NCBI GenBank assembly: GCA_030998015.1
Contig: JARWMV010000236.1
Coordinates: 992,001 to 1,056,000, forward strand
DNA: 64,000 bases
Origin: Ceratorhiza oryzae-sativae
Lineage: Eukaryota > Basidiomycota > Agaricomycetes > Cantharellales > Ceratobasidiaceae
Direction: 5' to 3'
Below are positions 34,979-48,208 of this stretch, piece by piece. The position numbers and the translations under genes were made by a program. The notes under the pieces are model-generated. The model ran no database searches. It saw only the letters and a program-made list of their open reading frames with translations, and had not been told where the DNA came from. The number at the start of each line of letters is the position of its first letter. The stretch's first letter is position 1.

Positions 34979-37405
34979 TTAACACCCTTCGAGAAAACCT
35001 ATCAGTCCGTTGAGAATCACTCGTTGAGCCGCCGATGCTTGTGCTTCAGGGCTATCTTCGCCTGGCTCTGCTTCGCCAATATTGTCTAGGTAGCCCTCGA
35101 GCACTGCTTTAATATCTTTTGTCGATTTCCCCCTGCGACCAAGCAGCATTTCTGCATGTTGTTTCGCCTGTTTCAAGTTAGATTGGAATCACATTAGGCG
35201 AAACAACTGCTTACTCCGTCATCCTCCATGATTACCCATGCGAGCAACACATCGATAGTTTGCAGGGCAAACAAACCACCATCCATCCGCATCAGAAGAA
35301 ACAGATCTTCCGCACTCTCCGGATCCTCCCCTCGAGCAGCCAGTACCTAGGAATATGGGATGATAAACAATTGCACGTGGAACGCACTCATCGCAATACT
35401 CACCCTCTTCTCCGCCGCAATCTCTCGGTTGGTAATCCTGAGTCGTGTTTCAGCTTGTTCCCTCAGCTCAATTAGCCGGTCAATTTTTTCATATTCTGCC
35501 TCTACAAATTTGGCCAGCACTCGTATGCGTGGAGGAATCAGAATCGAGGTTTGCGAATAGACTCGATAGGACACCGAGTATATGGTTAATATCTTCGGAG
35601 GCCGGCATCGCGGTACTCGATTTAGACTTTTTTGAACTCTGGACCTGTATTTATTAGTGACTGGGGTTGAGGAAATTGCGTCGGGCGTACCTCCCCATGA
35701 AAGCTGCAAAGAGCGTTTTCAGCCCCATGGCTTCCACAAATATAGCACAGTTGGCAGCTCCCGGTGGACCAGACAAAGCATAGTCTAGGACTTTGATAGC
35801 GCGAGACTTGGAGGCCCGATTTTCCCTAGAGAGTTTATATTCAAACACAAGCTCTCGATTCGAAAGACTACTCACTTCATGATTAAAACCATGAGATCCA
35901 CTCCCTCGGCCTGTTGGAATTGTTCTTTAACCTCTGGCTCTGCTAGACATGAGCACAATGAATCAAAGACGTTTTCCATGAACTCGGTCTCATCCGCGCT
36001 TGCGGGATCGCGTCGTCGGAATACACTCAGTGCCCGAAGCATGATGTCTATACCATCGGCTTTAGAGAGCAGGAGTCGATTGCTTCGTGATGATTGGACA
36101 AGGATAGAAAGGATTTCGGCAGCGTAACCCCGATTATCGTCGTGCTCTTTTTGAAGGATACGGTTGAGCAACCAGGTTATGATATTAGTAGTCGACACCA
36201 GCGTTTCGGCGAGTGCTGGACGTGACCCGAGCACGTTCTCGAATATTCCTGTTCAAAGGTAAGTAAGCTAACCAAGTTGTATTAATGTTCGAACCTAAGG
36301 TGTGGAATACTCCTTGTCGATCCGTCTCCTCTTCCTCGTTCATCCTTGCTAGGTTCTGTACAAGCAACTCGAGAGTTTGGTTGGCAACCTACAACTGGTT
36401 ACAATTTGTCTGGGTAACTCTTGAACCTACATACCAATGACTCAATTAACGCCTTCAACGCCTCTTCATTCTTCCCGCCCTCTAGGCCCTCTTCGTCTTC
36501 CTCATCTTCCTCGTCCTCACCTCCAACATCTTCGTCAGTGAACTCGTGAATGACTTCGACTATGTCGATCACTATATCCATATTTTCATGGCTGAGGAGC
36601 CCAACAAGTAAGATTGTTGCCCCAGATTTAATCATCTCGGGATACGACACAGTTGGAACTTGTGCGAGTGGTAAAAGCGCTTTAATCGCCGCATCCAGAT
36701 CGGCTTCAGAGTCAATAAACCTACAGGCCGTCAAGCACCAGGTTGCAGAGCCGAATCAAGCCCACCTACTTCTCTGGAGCGTTTGGATATTTCGAACGTT
36801 GATCCTGGTTCTTTGCGACAGCCTTTTCAAGTTTAGATAGCAGTCGTCGGACGCCCACAGCGTTCAGCTCCAAAGTCTAACAATAAAATACTATCAGGAC
36901 TGTCCCCGCGCCACGCGCCTCGAAAACAAAGCTCACCCACATCTTCATCTTGCGCACCCTCACCTCCAGCTCGATCAAAGATGTTCAGAATCGTTTTCTG
37001 CTCGTCCGTTAAACCACCTCCAAAAAACCGGCCTCCTTCGTCGTCTTCTTCAACAAAGTAGTCGGCATCTCCACCTGGAGCAAAATTCTGGTCTGCTTCA
37101 TCTTCCTCCTCGTCCCGGACGGTCACACGTCGCGAGGTAGATTTGGGCGGCTCGGTCGCTTTTCCGGTGGCACCAGGTGATGGTTCATTCCCCAACTTCA
37201 TCCGCTTCAACATTTCTATCGAGGCAAGTTCAGCCGTCAGTCAACCGAGCGCTCCAAGTTGGTGACCTACCAGGCGTTGGGTTTGCAGGCATTTTTCGCT
37301 TGTTCCCACCAGCTGGAACTTTTGTGCTCTAGGAATCGGATATTCAAACTGTGACGCTCGATGACGGGTTTGTCTCCATACCTTGAACAGCGAGTCGATA
37401 TCCAT
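34979..37405 (-). CDS. CTNNBL1: beta-catenin-like protein 1 (CTNNBL1), spliceosome-associated
   Basis: An armadillo-like nuclear protein that binds Cdc5L/Prp19 complexes. Start MDIDSLFK at 37405, then KRMKLGNEPSPGATGKATE, an acidic patch, FFGGGLTDEQKTILNIFDRA, the helices LNAVGVRRLLSKLEKAVAKN, DLDAAIKALLPLAQVPTVSY, TILLVGLLSHENMDIVIDIV, a Glu/Asp insert, VANQTLELLVQNLARMNEEE, DRQGVFHTLGIFENVLGSRP, DNRGYAAEILSILVQSSRSN, GIDIMLRALSVFRRRDPAS, FMENVFDSLCSCLAEPEVKE, FVEAEYEKIDRLIELREQAE, and MRMDGGLFALQTIDVLLAWV. It ends NGLIGFLEGC. The order matches the family throughout. About eleven exons and 590-600 residues. Confidence 0.93.
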
Positions 37406-37686
37406 CTTGTGCAAGGTTTTGTTTTGTAAATATATCACCGAGGACTATTGAGAAACTACGAGTCTCGACCGAGGGGTATAGAGAATGAGAACGCAAAAAG
37501 CAAAAAGAAACACTCAGGAGACCGGTCGAGTCTGAGTTTGGCCACCACGTTCGGCGCTTATTGGGGCTACACTATTTGCTTATGAGATCGTTATCCTGGG
37601 AAACTATACGATTACAAGAACAAGTCAAGGTTCTAGATAAATAAACACAGAGGGAAGATTATAATTTGCGATGTTGCTATGGGTGA

Positions 37687-38587
37687 TCAACCACTAAGAT
37701 GAGCCTGAAGCTGCTGGCGCATGCGCTCCATTTCCCGATCTTGCTCGTCCTCTTCTTCCGCCTCTTCGTTATTCTGAAGGGAAAGAAATTCGATCAAATA
37801 CATACCTTCCAGGATATGAATCCATGCTTACCGGTAGTTCGCCTCCGACCTTTCCAGCCTGGCCAAGCTTGCCATCAGTAAGTTCGAATAACACCTTTTC
37901 TACCTCCTCATCGGCTTCTTCCTCCAACTCCTCATCCTCATCCAATCCTTCCAGTGTTTCGTCCATCATCTCCTCCATGATTCCAGCCTTTTGACCATCG
38001 CATGTAAGCGCACATCCCATCCAACAAACTTGAACCGCTCGCCTTGGTCATTTCCATGCTCATCTCCCTCATCGCAGCACTAATCTGGGGTAGTTTGATC
38101 AACGAGTTGCTGAGCTTCATGATCTCAGTTGATTTCTGCAACGACCCGGTAACCTTGACCATAGCTGAACCCGTGTCAACCAAAAAAAAAAAAGCCGAAT
38201 GCACTTCCCAGAGACCCAGAGAACGTGGTACTCACCCATCTGATGCTGGAGCTGCACACCAATGGACCCTAGCCGCGCTTTGCTCACATGCAGCCTGTCC
38301 TTTTGCTTATTGCTGCGCACGACCTCCTTTGCCAGAATCCTCGCCGACTTGACGTCCCCCTTGGTAGCCAGCTGTTTCAACGTGACTCGAGCCTTGGCTG
38401 TAGCCACGTCCAGCTGTTGGTGAATCAACTCCCGGCGGAATGGGGCGCGAGGACAAAACAGCCACCGTACCTGACGTATCTCCTTGTCCAGCTGCCGCTG
38501 CTCCGACCTTAGCTTCTGCTGCCATGCTCGTACCTTTTCCTCAGGGGTTGGCCCATAGAAGAATCGGTTTATGGACTTCATCGCCAT
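37687..38587 (-). CDS. VPS24: ESCRT-III subunit Vps24/CHMP3
   Basis: Vps24 caps ESCRT-III filaments at endosomes during multivesicular-body formation. Start MAMKSINRFFYGPTPEEKVR at 38587, followed by WQQKLRSEQRQLDKEIRQLD and ATAKARVTLKQLATKGDVKS, a basic helical hairpin; then ARILAKEVVRSNKQKDRLHV, VTGSLQKSTEIMKLSNSLIK, LPQISAAMREMSMEMTKAG, IMEEMMDETLEGLDEDEELE (acidic), and DREMERMRQQLQAHLSG at the end. The last stretch has the form of a MIT-interacting motif (R..L..L). Five or six exons, about 220 residues, the standard size. One intron holds a 12-A run near 38180, which is not a coding repeat. Confidence 0.93.
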
Positions 38588-38853
38588 CGTGCCGGTCGTG
38601 GTCGTCTGAGGAAACCCGAGTCCCTGCCTTGGCTCAGGACAAGCGCCAGAGTAATATGATTGGCAATCGATCTGAATTAGGCAATCGAGCACAAGACATG
38701 GGTGATGGCACATTGTTTTATTTCGGTACGTAGAGCACATAAAAATACAGGTTTCATACAAAACACAAAGAAAAGTTACGTACAAGAAAGAACAAATTTA
38801 GCTTGTGTACAAGCAATTGCATACCTAATTAAGTTAAACACATGGCTAGAGAC

Positions 38854-41800
38854 TTACGAAGAGCTGCTGTTGCGGATTTCGTTGACCAAGGCATCCCAAT
38901 ACACCCAGTCGGAGCTGTCAATGCTCCCAGAAGCAAGCGAGGGAGTGTCGAGGCCTCCAATCGTGCCGATCAGAGACCCGACAAACTCTTGATTGGCAAG
39001 TTCTCCCATCCCCACGCTACCATTCAACGCTCCATAATCAGCACCCCCTGCCCATGCGGCTTCGCTCGAAGAAACGCTATCAAACCCAGACTCAATAGTC
39101 GTCGAATGGTTGATCCAGTTGTCGAGCAAAGTTTGGGCAGCCTCCTCAGAGGTCGACGAATCAGACGGAGAACCGCCAGGTACTGGAGCATGCGACTGGG
39201 GTGGGGTGAACGTCGGGAGGTTGTGCTTCGGTCGCTGCCACGATGGGGAACGAGGCTCAAATCCCGGTTGGGGCTGATTGACGCTCTGGAACGGCCCGGC
39301 AGCCGGGGATTGGTGCGGAATGTACGGGGACGCGGCGCTCGAAGGGGTGGCAGGACCAAAGGTATGGCCTGGGGTCGTCGACATGGGACGCGAGGAAGCA
39401 ACCGAACCAGCGCGAGCCCGCGCAGACGAGGTACTGGCCCTGTTCAGGTCGAGAAGCAGCTTGGCATTTTCTTCCGTCGTCGGACTGCCCTGTTTGTCCT
39501 CCGCTCCGTCCACGTTGGTTGGGTCACCGCCGCTGATTTCGAGGGAACGCTTACGAAGTAGCTCAATGATGGCGAGCTCTCGTCGCGTGGTCGAGTCAAC
39601 ATCCGGATTATTGCCGTATTGACTGCAAAGCACCATACAGATTAAAAATAACACGTGTATGAGGGAAATGTGCTCACTCAATAAAAGTATCAAGCACGCG
39701 TCGCCGGCAGAGCATTCCTCACTGTGAGGGTCGATCAGCAGCGCAATGCCCGAGATCATGGCTGCTTGGAATTCACGGTAGGCACCTCCCAGACTGTCCA
39801 AAATGGTCTTGTGGGTGGTAGCCTTGAATGCTTGCCGCGCCTCAAAGTCACGGCGAGCGGAATCGAAGCATGCTTTGCGTGAAAACTTGAAGCGATCCGA
39901 GTCCAGTTTGCGCAAAAGGTAGGGTCGGTGCAGGCTAATGCGTACAAAGTACACCTCGGTAACGATCAGGAAACGATGTACAGGGAGGAAATCCAATACG
40001 GAATCCAAGCTCGTATCTGGGTCCAAGCTATAGTGGGGAGGGAGTGCCGCAACAAATTGCTGCAACTCGTTGTCCAAGTTGAGCACCTCCTGGTACCTCA
40101 AGTGGCTCCGGACGAACTGAAGTGGTGCACAATGTGTCCAATAATCTTTGCCAGCTGGTGCCTCAAGATCACAAAAGTCATGCGGGTCGGCTGAGACAAT
40201 GGGTGTGGTCGAAGCGGCGTGGCCGGGGGCACGATCAGCTCGGCATCCTCGATGTTCATCGGAGGCAGCGTATCAGTGTAGTCATCCTGGATGGAGTGGG
40301 GGCGACCCAGGAGCAGCGCATGAGTTCGATCCGCATGGTACAGGTACGACCTGGACGAGTGTGTGAGCACCATGGCGTCTGGAAACGGTAAGATCGCGTA
40401 CCAGATTCTCCGACGGTACTCAGTCTGGAACGGATCGAGGCCCTAAAGCCCAAGAACCCTCTAAAGTGTCAAGCTCGATGGGGCCTGAGTCAAGATGAGG
40501 GTCAACTAACCAGTTTGGCACCATCTCGGTGCAGCCCCAGCGCATGCGCGGTCCGAACGGCTGCGCCAAGCTGGCTCCAGCATTCGGTAATGCGGCGGTC
40601 AAATATCAAGAAGCGCGCGCTCTGGCCAGAAATAGTCGGTTCAACTACGGCACAATTGAATTCGGAATACGGTTAAACTACTTACCAGTAAGCGAGCCAG
40701 CAGCAATTCCAAGCTTTCGTTCTGGATCGCTGCCGCTAACGTTAAGGTCCTCCGAGCTGTGCAGAGGCATAAGCACCCTGACTAATTTCAGGGCAAGCGG
40801 ACACTTACAGGACCAATAGTAGCGGAGGCTGGTAATTCGCCGAGTACGGCTGTCACCAGCAATGTGCTCCGGTGCCAGTCGGACAGCAGTAGCCATTACG
40901 ACAAAAAGCAGGGGCAGAAATCGGGCATCACTTGGGGACACCCGAGTGCCATTGGCCCAAATCGAGTCGTAGCTGACTCGGAAGGCAGGTTCATACAGAG
41001 GGTATCGGGTATAGTTGATGTGGGTAAAATAAAAGTCGACAAGAGTGTCGCTAACGGACTTGGGAGGAAGGTCCTGGACGAGCTCTGCGAGCTTGTGAGG
41101 AGGGACGCCGCAGTCCTGGACCAGGGACTTCATCTTCTCCGCCGCTGTGGGTTGTTGCGGATCCTCGAGGGTGGGGCGGCCCGCAGACAGGCCACTGTAC
41201 TGGAGCTGCTCGAGTATAGGGGCGACGCTGACACTGCCAAGGGCACTAGCACCGTACCATTTGCCAGCTTGCAAGGTTCCTGCGGCGGCATCCAAAGTGA
41301 CGCCGGTCGCTGTGTCCTCGAGATCGTTGGATGGAGAGGCCGACCTGGAGTAGCTCTGGTGGGCGTGCTGGGGGGACGTGATCTCGCCAGAGGGGGTGAT
41401 CGACACCGATGCGCTAAAGTGGGGCAGGGCCATCTCGATGATCTGCTCGAGGCGAGCGATCCTCAGGTTGAGGTCGCCCTCACCTTGCCTGGGGTGTAGT
41501 TCTTGCAGAGCTCGGGGACGCGGCGAGCGATGCACTGGGGAGGTCGAGCTGAGCACAGATCTGGGATTTCAAAGATGAAACGGCTTACGTGCGAGCATGG
41601 GACCTGTCGATCGCACTGGGGGGGTTCGATGAGCACAAGTGTAGTTAGTGATGCGAGATGAGACATGCCTTTTGCTTCCTGCGATGGCACTCGGAGCACG
41701 AGTAGCTGACGCGAGTGCGGGCCTTCTTCTTGGTGGCCGCTGCATTGGCGGCGGCGTCGTCGGCCTTGCGCTTGCTGCCGGCGGCGCTGGCGAGGGACGT

Positions 41801-41890
41801 TGCGGCGGCCGTGTTGGCGACGTGGGGGGACGGGTAGTGGAGCGAGTTGGTGAGCACAGTGAGCTGGGGCTGGGCCGTGTGGTGTTCCAT
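38854..41890 (-). CDS. Zn2Cys6 transcription factor with fungal-specific regulatory domain, with a frame break
   Basis: Start MEHHTAQPQLTVLTNSLHY at 41890. A Lys-rich patch (KRKADDAAANAAATKKKART) precedes the binuclear zinc cluster YSCSECHRRKQKCDRQVPC followed by SHCIARRVPELC, split by an intron inside the finger. Next is GEGDLNLRIARLEQIIEMAL (a dimerisation coil). The fungal transcription factor domain follows: VDFYFTHINYTRYPLYEPAF, GAAVRTAHALGLHRDGAKLG, DPFQTEYRRRIWWSYLYHAD, and RTHALLLGRPHSIQDDYTDT. The tail is Ser/Pro/Thr-rich and ends VNEIRNSSSS. At about 40108-40120 the frame must shift by one base between LAKIIGHIVHHFSS and VRSHLRYQEVLNLDNEL; a splice could only join them by deleting a conserved helix. 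Target genes unknown. See the four AATTCGGAAT sites in its intron and upstream region. Confidence 0.85.
40659..40668 (+). promoter_or_regulatory. AATTCGGAAT site 1 (intron of the Zn2Cys6 factor)
   Basis: The 10-mer lies in an intron of the transcription factor gene, within the 16-mer TTGAATTCGGAATACG that also occurs exactly at site 4. It has a central CGG and reads almost the same on both strands, the form many Zn2Cys6 proteins bind. Binding is inferred. Confidence 0.4.
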
Positions 41891-42676
41891 TCACAGAGCT
41901 GGCATGCGACGAGGTCAAGACGTGCTGTGGTAGGGGCCGTTGTATAAAAGCACTCCATACCACCGAGTCACATGGCCAAACACAGAAGATTTAGGCGCCA
42001 CTGCGTCCCCAATGAGGCAGGTCCGACCCAATCACACGGGCCATCAATCTGCCCCTTGCTCCTGTGTGCGCTTGCTTGTCCCCTCTATCGACCAGACTGC
42101 CTTGTCGCAAGCACCCGCTGACGTTGATCTCCCGTACGACAGTATCGGTCGCCACAGCCCAGGTGATCGGCGGTGTGCCCAATGAAAATTTTACAGTTGG
42201 ATCGCCCAGCGTCCTGATTCGTCTCCGACCGGCATCGTCCTTCCGAACCAGGCCTGTCATCCGACCTTGCGCCCACTGTTCGCACCCATATATGCCATAT
42301 TGACCCTAGTGTCTGGGCTTGCTGGTCTCATCGAGCACCCCTTCGGTGCCTTCTCTCGTTTGTCTGACCTCATTATCCGCAGACCCATCCCTCAGCAAGT
42401 TGCCGAACAACTGAACCATACCCGGAACACATCGTCCCAGGCTGTGCCCACCTCGCCCTCTGCGGTCTGGCCGCCGAGGGCAGATCTACCTTCTGGAACT
42501 TGATCCCTCAACGCTAAAACTTTACAGTTCCATAAATGGCCTACATACAAAATTTTCAGACGCGCAGCATCCCCTCGCCCGTATGGGACGAGCTCAACCA
42601 GCTCCAATAACACGCCAAACCGATGCCCTTGTCACTGATGCACGCCATCACCAAAGAAGTATATCGCCGCAGCTCA

Positions 42677-42686
42677 ATTCCGAATT
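42677..42686 (-). promoter_or_regulatory. AATTCGGAAT site 2 (inverted)
   Basis: Present on the minus strand inside the near-perfect palindrome CAATTCCGAATTG (42675-42687), about 0.8 kb upstream of the Zn2Cys6 factor start. Candidate regulatory site by repetition only. Confidence 0.4.
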
Positions 42687-43157
42687 GACAGAGTGATCGC
42701 GTGGGTTCGACAACGAGGTCCTGCTTGCGCCAAGCCGAATACGGGTGCCCTGTGAATGGGACTACAGCGCAATCAAGGCGTCACCTTTACCCTCATTCTA
42801 TTGACACCCATGATGAGCACGCATGGCAAGAGATTCAATCTCAAGTGGGTGCCTTCTGCTCCAACGCTTTTGATCATGACCACGGACATATGCTCAGTAT
42901 TCAAAGGCTAAAAATTTTCAACTGTTATCCAGTCGCCTCTAGCACTCTGCTGAGCCGCAGGTTTGCGGTGCCGAAGAGCCACTCGGCCACTTCTTGGCTG
43001 GACAAGATCGGGAACCATCAATGAAACGTATTCCACCCGTTCTGATTGGCAGACGACCAAAATTTTATGGCTGATCTGCAAGTCGAGATAGCTACATCCA
43101 AGGCACAATCTTCTGGCTGTACGCGTTGCTCTCTCGGGCGCCCGCACAAATTGCTCG

Positions 43158-43167
43158 AATTCGGAAT
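43158..43167 (+). promoter_or_regulatory. AATTCGGAAT site 3
   Basis: Within CGAATTCGGAATTCACC, where an EcoRI-like GAATTC occurs on both sides of CGG. About 1.27 kb upstream of the Zn2Cys6 factor and 1.28 kb upstream of the IDH start. Confidence 0.4.
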
Positions 43168-43498
43168 TCACCCTGCCAAAGAACCTCACCGTGATCAGGT
43201 CGGTCAGGCATTGTGCTGTTCAAGGGCCGACGTTTACGTTACCTCTTTTGCTGCTCTATCCATGTATGGCCTAAGAGGTTTTGGTTCAAGTTGAAAGCCA
43301 TGTGGAAGATTAGATTACTTGCCTGTCAATCGGAACAGATACCCATATCTGTTGTAGCCCGAGAAGGCAGAGCACAAAGAAAGAACCTGGTACAGGCTCG
43401 CATGTGCGGTCCGCGACTCCGGTCTAATGCGCATGTGACCCTAGGTCCACCTTGCTTTTTTGTATTAAACAGCTTGTCATTACGGCTACGTGCCCTTG

Positions 43499-43508
43499 AA
43501 TTCGGAAT
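43499..43508 (+). promoter_or_regulatory. AATTCGGAAT site 4
   Basis: Within TTGAATTCGGAATACG (43496-43511), identical over 16 bases to site 1 in the transcription factor intron. The match beyond the core suggests a shared functional element or a duplicated fragment. Confidence 0.4.
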
Positions 43509-43897
43509 ACGATGCTGATCATCACATATGTATATCTGCGCCTCACAACGTTGTGTTGGTTCTGGCAGTGCTTTCCACGCACCACAAATGTGCTACTCCC
43601 AACCAAGTAGAGACCGGACATGCCTTATGCGCGTCTAGTCGTTTCGATTACTACCCTGGGCGCGTAGACCTGATTTGAATACACAACAACCCCCCAGCGC
43701 GTCCTTTTAGCTTTCATTTACGTTGTTGTCGAGTAAAAATCAAGTTTCAGTCAACCATGATGGCCCGTGAATGTGTACAAGTCCATTTCAGCGCCAAGTG
43801 ACTGCGCCCGCCGGGCGATTCGCGCCGAGCTTCGCGATGCACGCCAAATTACTCGCCACTGCACGTCGGAATCCAGACACCGAGGAACAAACGTTGG

Positions 43898-44317
43898 GTG
43901 GCTTCGGCTAGTCAACCGGACTTAGTCGTATCTTTGCTCAACCAGCGAATGAGCGTATACCGTTTCAGCGTGCCGGCTCCATCGGGCCTTCGCAGTAGTC
44001 ACACCGAGCTCAGCTCATCTAGCGAACCTCTGATGGTCGTCGTGGTTCCGAGCAAGAAGGGCAAGTGTTTCAGTCATATGCCCCCCTTGCTTGCTCGGCC
44101 AAAGCTATCTCGGATGCCTCGGAGTCCGTACCAGGACGGGGTGTCACCACCATTGCGTCTTCATCAAACCGCACGACTTGCTCGATCAGTCAGAGCACCA
44201 ACCTTGTGGGCTTCGACGCTTCCTTCACCAACCGCAAGCTTTGCACGAGTTTGGTCCACCCCCTGGGCGTCTATTAGCCCTACCTTACTCTGTGACTACA
44301 TATTAGCGCCGTACTGA
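43898..44317 (+). CDS. doubtful small ORF upstream of IDH
   Basis: A 139-codon open frame (MASASQPDLVVSLLNQRMSV...) that is Ser/Pro/Leu-rich. An alternative reading frame from about 44065 ends TSLVHPLGVY at a TAG near 44277 and has a more protein-like composition (SYAPLACSAKAISDASES...). Neither matches a family I know, and the base composition alone can keep frames open here. It may equally be non-coding leader DNA of the IDH gene. Listed for completeness. Confidence 0.15.
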   Translation: MASASQPDLVVSLLNQRMSVYRFSVPAPSGLRSSHTELSSSSEPLMVVVVPSKKGKCFSHMPPLLARPKLSRMPRSPYQDGVSPPLRLHQTARLARSVRAPTLWASTLPSPTASFARVWSTPWASISPTLLCDYILAPY

Positions 44318-44447
44318 TAACGAATGATTAAGATAAGATAACGATGATCGGAAGAGTTTCGCGAGATTACCCGAGATTTGCTTCACGCTCTCACAGGGCG
44401 ACATCCTTCTGTTTCTTTCCTCAATAAGTTTTCGTACAACATCCAAA

Positions 44448-46225
<1,778 letters not shown>

Positions 46226-46386
46226 AATTTTAGTCCAGAGCTGCTGAGCCTGGCATGCGTTGGGGCTCAGGGGCCAAAAGTAATGGAGATGAGATGTGTT
46301 AGCACTTCGATTATCAGATATCAAATTGCATTCAAACATATTCATATCGGGATGCGTTGACGCATTCAAGAGCCAACAACGCAGCC

Positions 46387-48208
46387 CTAAACGGCAATGC
46401 TGCTAACACTGCTAGCGGTCGGAGTATCAAATCGAGATCTGTGCTGGGCGAACGATATATCATCCTCATCAAGTCTCAACGTGGTTGTGCTTTGACCGAG
46501 CAAGTGTTGTGTGGAGTATGATGGTGGAGGAATATCTACCGTGCAGGGTTTTAGTACATGGCTCCAAAGTACATTTACTTTATTCGTACCAGCGCTTCGA
46601 GCAGGTGGAGCGACCGATGGTGTAGTTTCGTTCTGTGCTACCTCGTCGAGCGCGCGCTGACGATGATCTTGGTCAAGGGCGGCTAGGACAACCGGGAGGC
46701 TTGACACCTTGTCCAGCAACCGACCCTTCCAGGAGGTTGTCAACTGGAAGCGGTGGGTCACCTACAAGTACAAAATAACCAGAATGTAATTATCCAAGAT
46801 GTGCTGGGTCCCTAGCGGACTTACAGACATGAACGTCCCAATATAGTCCGGACTATCGGCACCTCATGAATTAGTATTTGATCCATCCTGACCGGAGATA
46901 GGGTAGGTTGAGCGGACCTGGCTTTTCTTGGAATGACAACTTCAAAGTTAAAGGAGCACGGCCCGCTGCTCAGGTCCATCCCGGAGGCCTCGATCTTTTG
47001 TCGATAAAGAGTGTCAAGTAGGACATCCGGCTCCCCTGAAGCCACCACATACTCTACCGAATATACCCACACAAAATTCAGTCCGGAAATATAGGCGCCG
47101 AAACCACAATCACTGACCTGTAAGCTCAAGTTGTAGAGAACGAAGGTACGATTTGGGTGACATTCCAGGGTTCGGGGTCAACGTCAACGTGCCATTCACT
47201 GTTTCTCCCGGCGCATACAAAGAGCGTGGAAAAACCTAGTGGTCTCGACGTCAACATATCTAGCAGCGACCTCATCACGCCCACTCACCAATGACCAGGA
47301 TACGTCTTTTCTGGGGCTCTCTCCTCGCGTCATTAAAGGAGCTTCGTGTTCGACATTTGGCAGAGGCAAGTAGCTCTTGATGGCCGGAAATTTGGATTCA
47401 ACTTCCACAAACTCTCCTGAAGAATGGGTCAACGGAACATGTGAGGATCGAAATATACGTTCCATTTCTTGGACTAACGTTTGAAAGCTCCCTGTTTCCT
47501 GTAGATCTTGAAAATTAGTTTCCAAATGACCTGGGCCCGCCTAGCGATGCCGTACACATTGAATTGAGCGACGATCACATGTCAAATCCACGAGACTCAC
47601 TTGTGCTTAGACTGCAACGCGCTCGGCAAGTGCGAGGGCACGCTAAAGACATGTGACAACGTCCGGGGACTTGTAATAGTCTCGTACGAGGAGTTATCTT
47701 GTGTTCCGAGGACGATGGCGGTTGATTGCCAGAGCACCTGGCTCACTTCTTCAATGTCGGCAATGTGCGTTGTGTATGCGCGCTCGTACACTTTAGCCTC
47801 TTTGGAACCGCTTGTCAGTCTCTGGAGCCAAAGGAGAAGCAGTCGTGTTTGCTTGGCGTACTGAGTTCGATCCACCTGATGTCTGTGCTCTCTTTCGTTG
47901 GGGTAAACGTTGCCTTTACCGGCCAGGTGCACGGCTCCAAGCCCAGGCGACCTTGAATGTGGGCAAAGCACTGGGTTAGTGCGGTGGTGCCATATCTTGC
48001 GGTAAATCGACACACCCTGCAGGGGGCTTCTATCAACGCCATCGCCTTCGATCTTGAGCGTAAACTCTTGCTTGAGGACTTGGGGGAGCGGCACCTGAAG
48101 CGGGACAGCTTCGTACTGTTGCACCATTATGAACGAGGTTTACTTTGCTGGCAGTGGTGGTAGTATTGGAGGTCTAGTTGGCATGGAACTTGAACTCGCT
48201 TCGTTCAT
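46387..48208 (-). CDS. arrestin-like protein with a PPxY motif (putative Rsp5/Nedd4 adaptor)
   Basis: Alpha-arrestins recruit Rsp5/Nedd4-type ubiquitin ligases to plasma-membrane transporters. Clearest parts after splicing: SPRTLSHVFSVPSHLPSALQ, SKHKVIWKLIFKIYRKQGAF, FVEVESKFPAIKSYLPLPNV (end of the N-lobe); then PRSLYAPGETVNGTLTLTPN, the start of the C-lobe; SYLRSLQLELT, GPCSFNFEVVIP, ADSPDYIGTFMSVTHRFQLT. Near the end, CTVDIPPPSYSTQHLLG holds PPSY (46516-46527), a WW-domain ligand as in ligase adaptors. About eight exons. The first 150 residues (from MNEASSSSMPTRPPILPPL at 48208) are hard to splice with confidence: several frames compete between 47870 and 48160. The family call is good; the exact N-terminus is not. 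Confidence 0.7.

Larger units (their letters stand above)
41891..44447. other. long gene-poor region upstream of the Zn2Cys6 factor and IDH
   Basis: The largest gap in the window, about 2.56 kb between divergent starts at 41890 and 44448. Open frames are short, overlap on both strands and show no domain; the best candidate is listed separately at 43898-44317. It contains three copies of AATTCGGAAT. I see no transposon ends, tRNA or long repeat. It likely holds a long upstream regulatory region, a typical arrangement for fungal regulator genes, or an uncalled fast-evolving gene. Confidence 0.5.

Noticed and set aside
38842..39561. 239-codon Arg/Gly-rich plus-strand ORF
   Set aside because: Mirror of the Ser/Pro/Thr-rich coding tail of the Zn2Cys6 factor on the minus strand; its composition is that of an antisense shadow.
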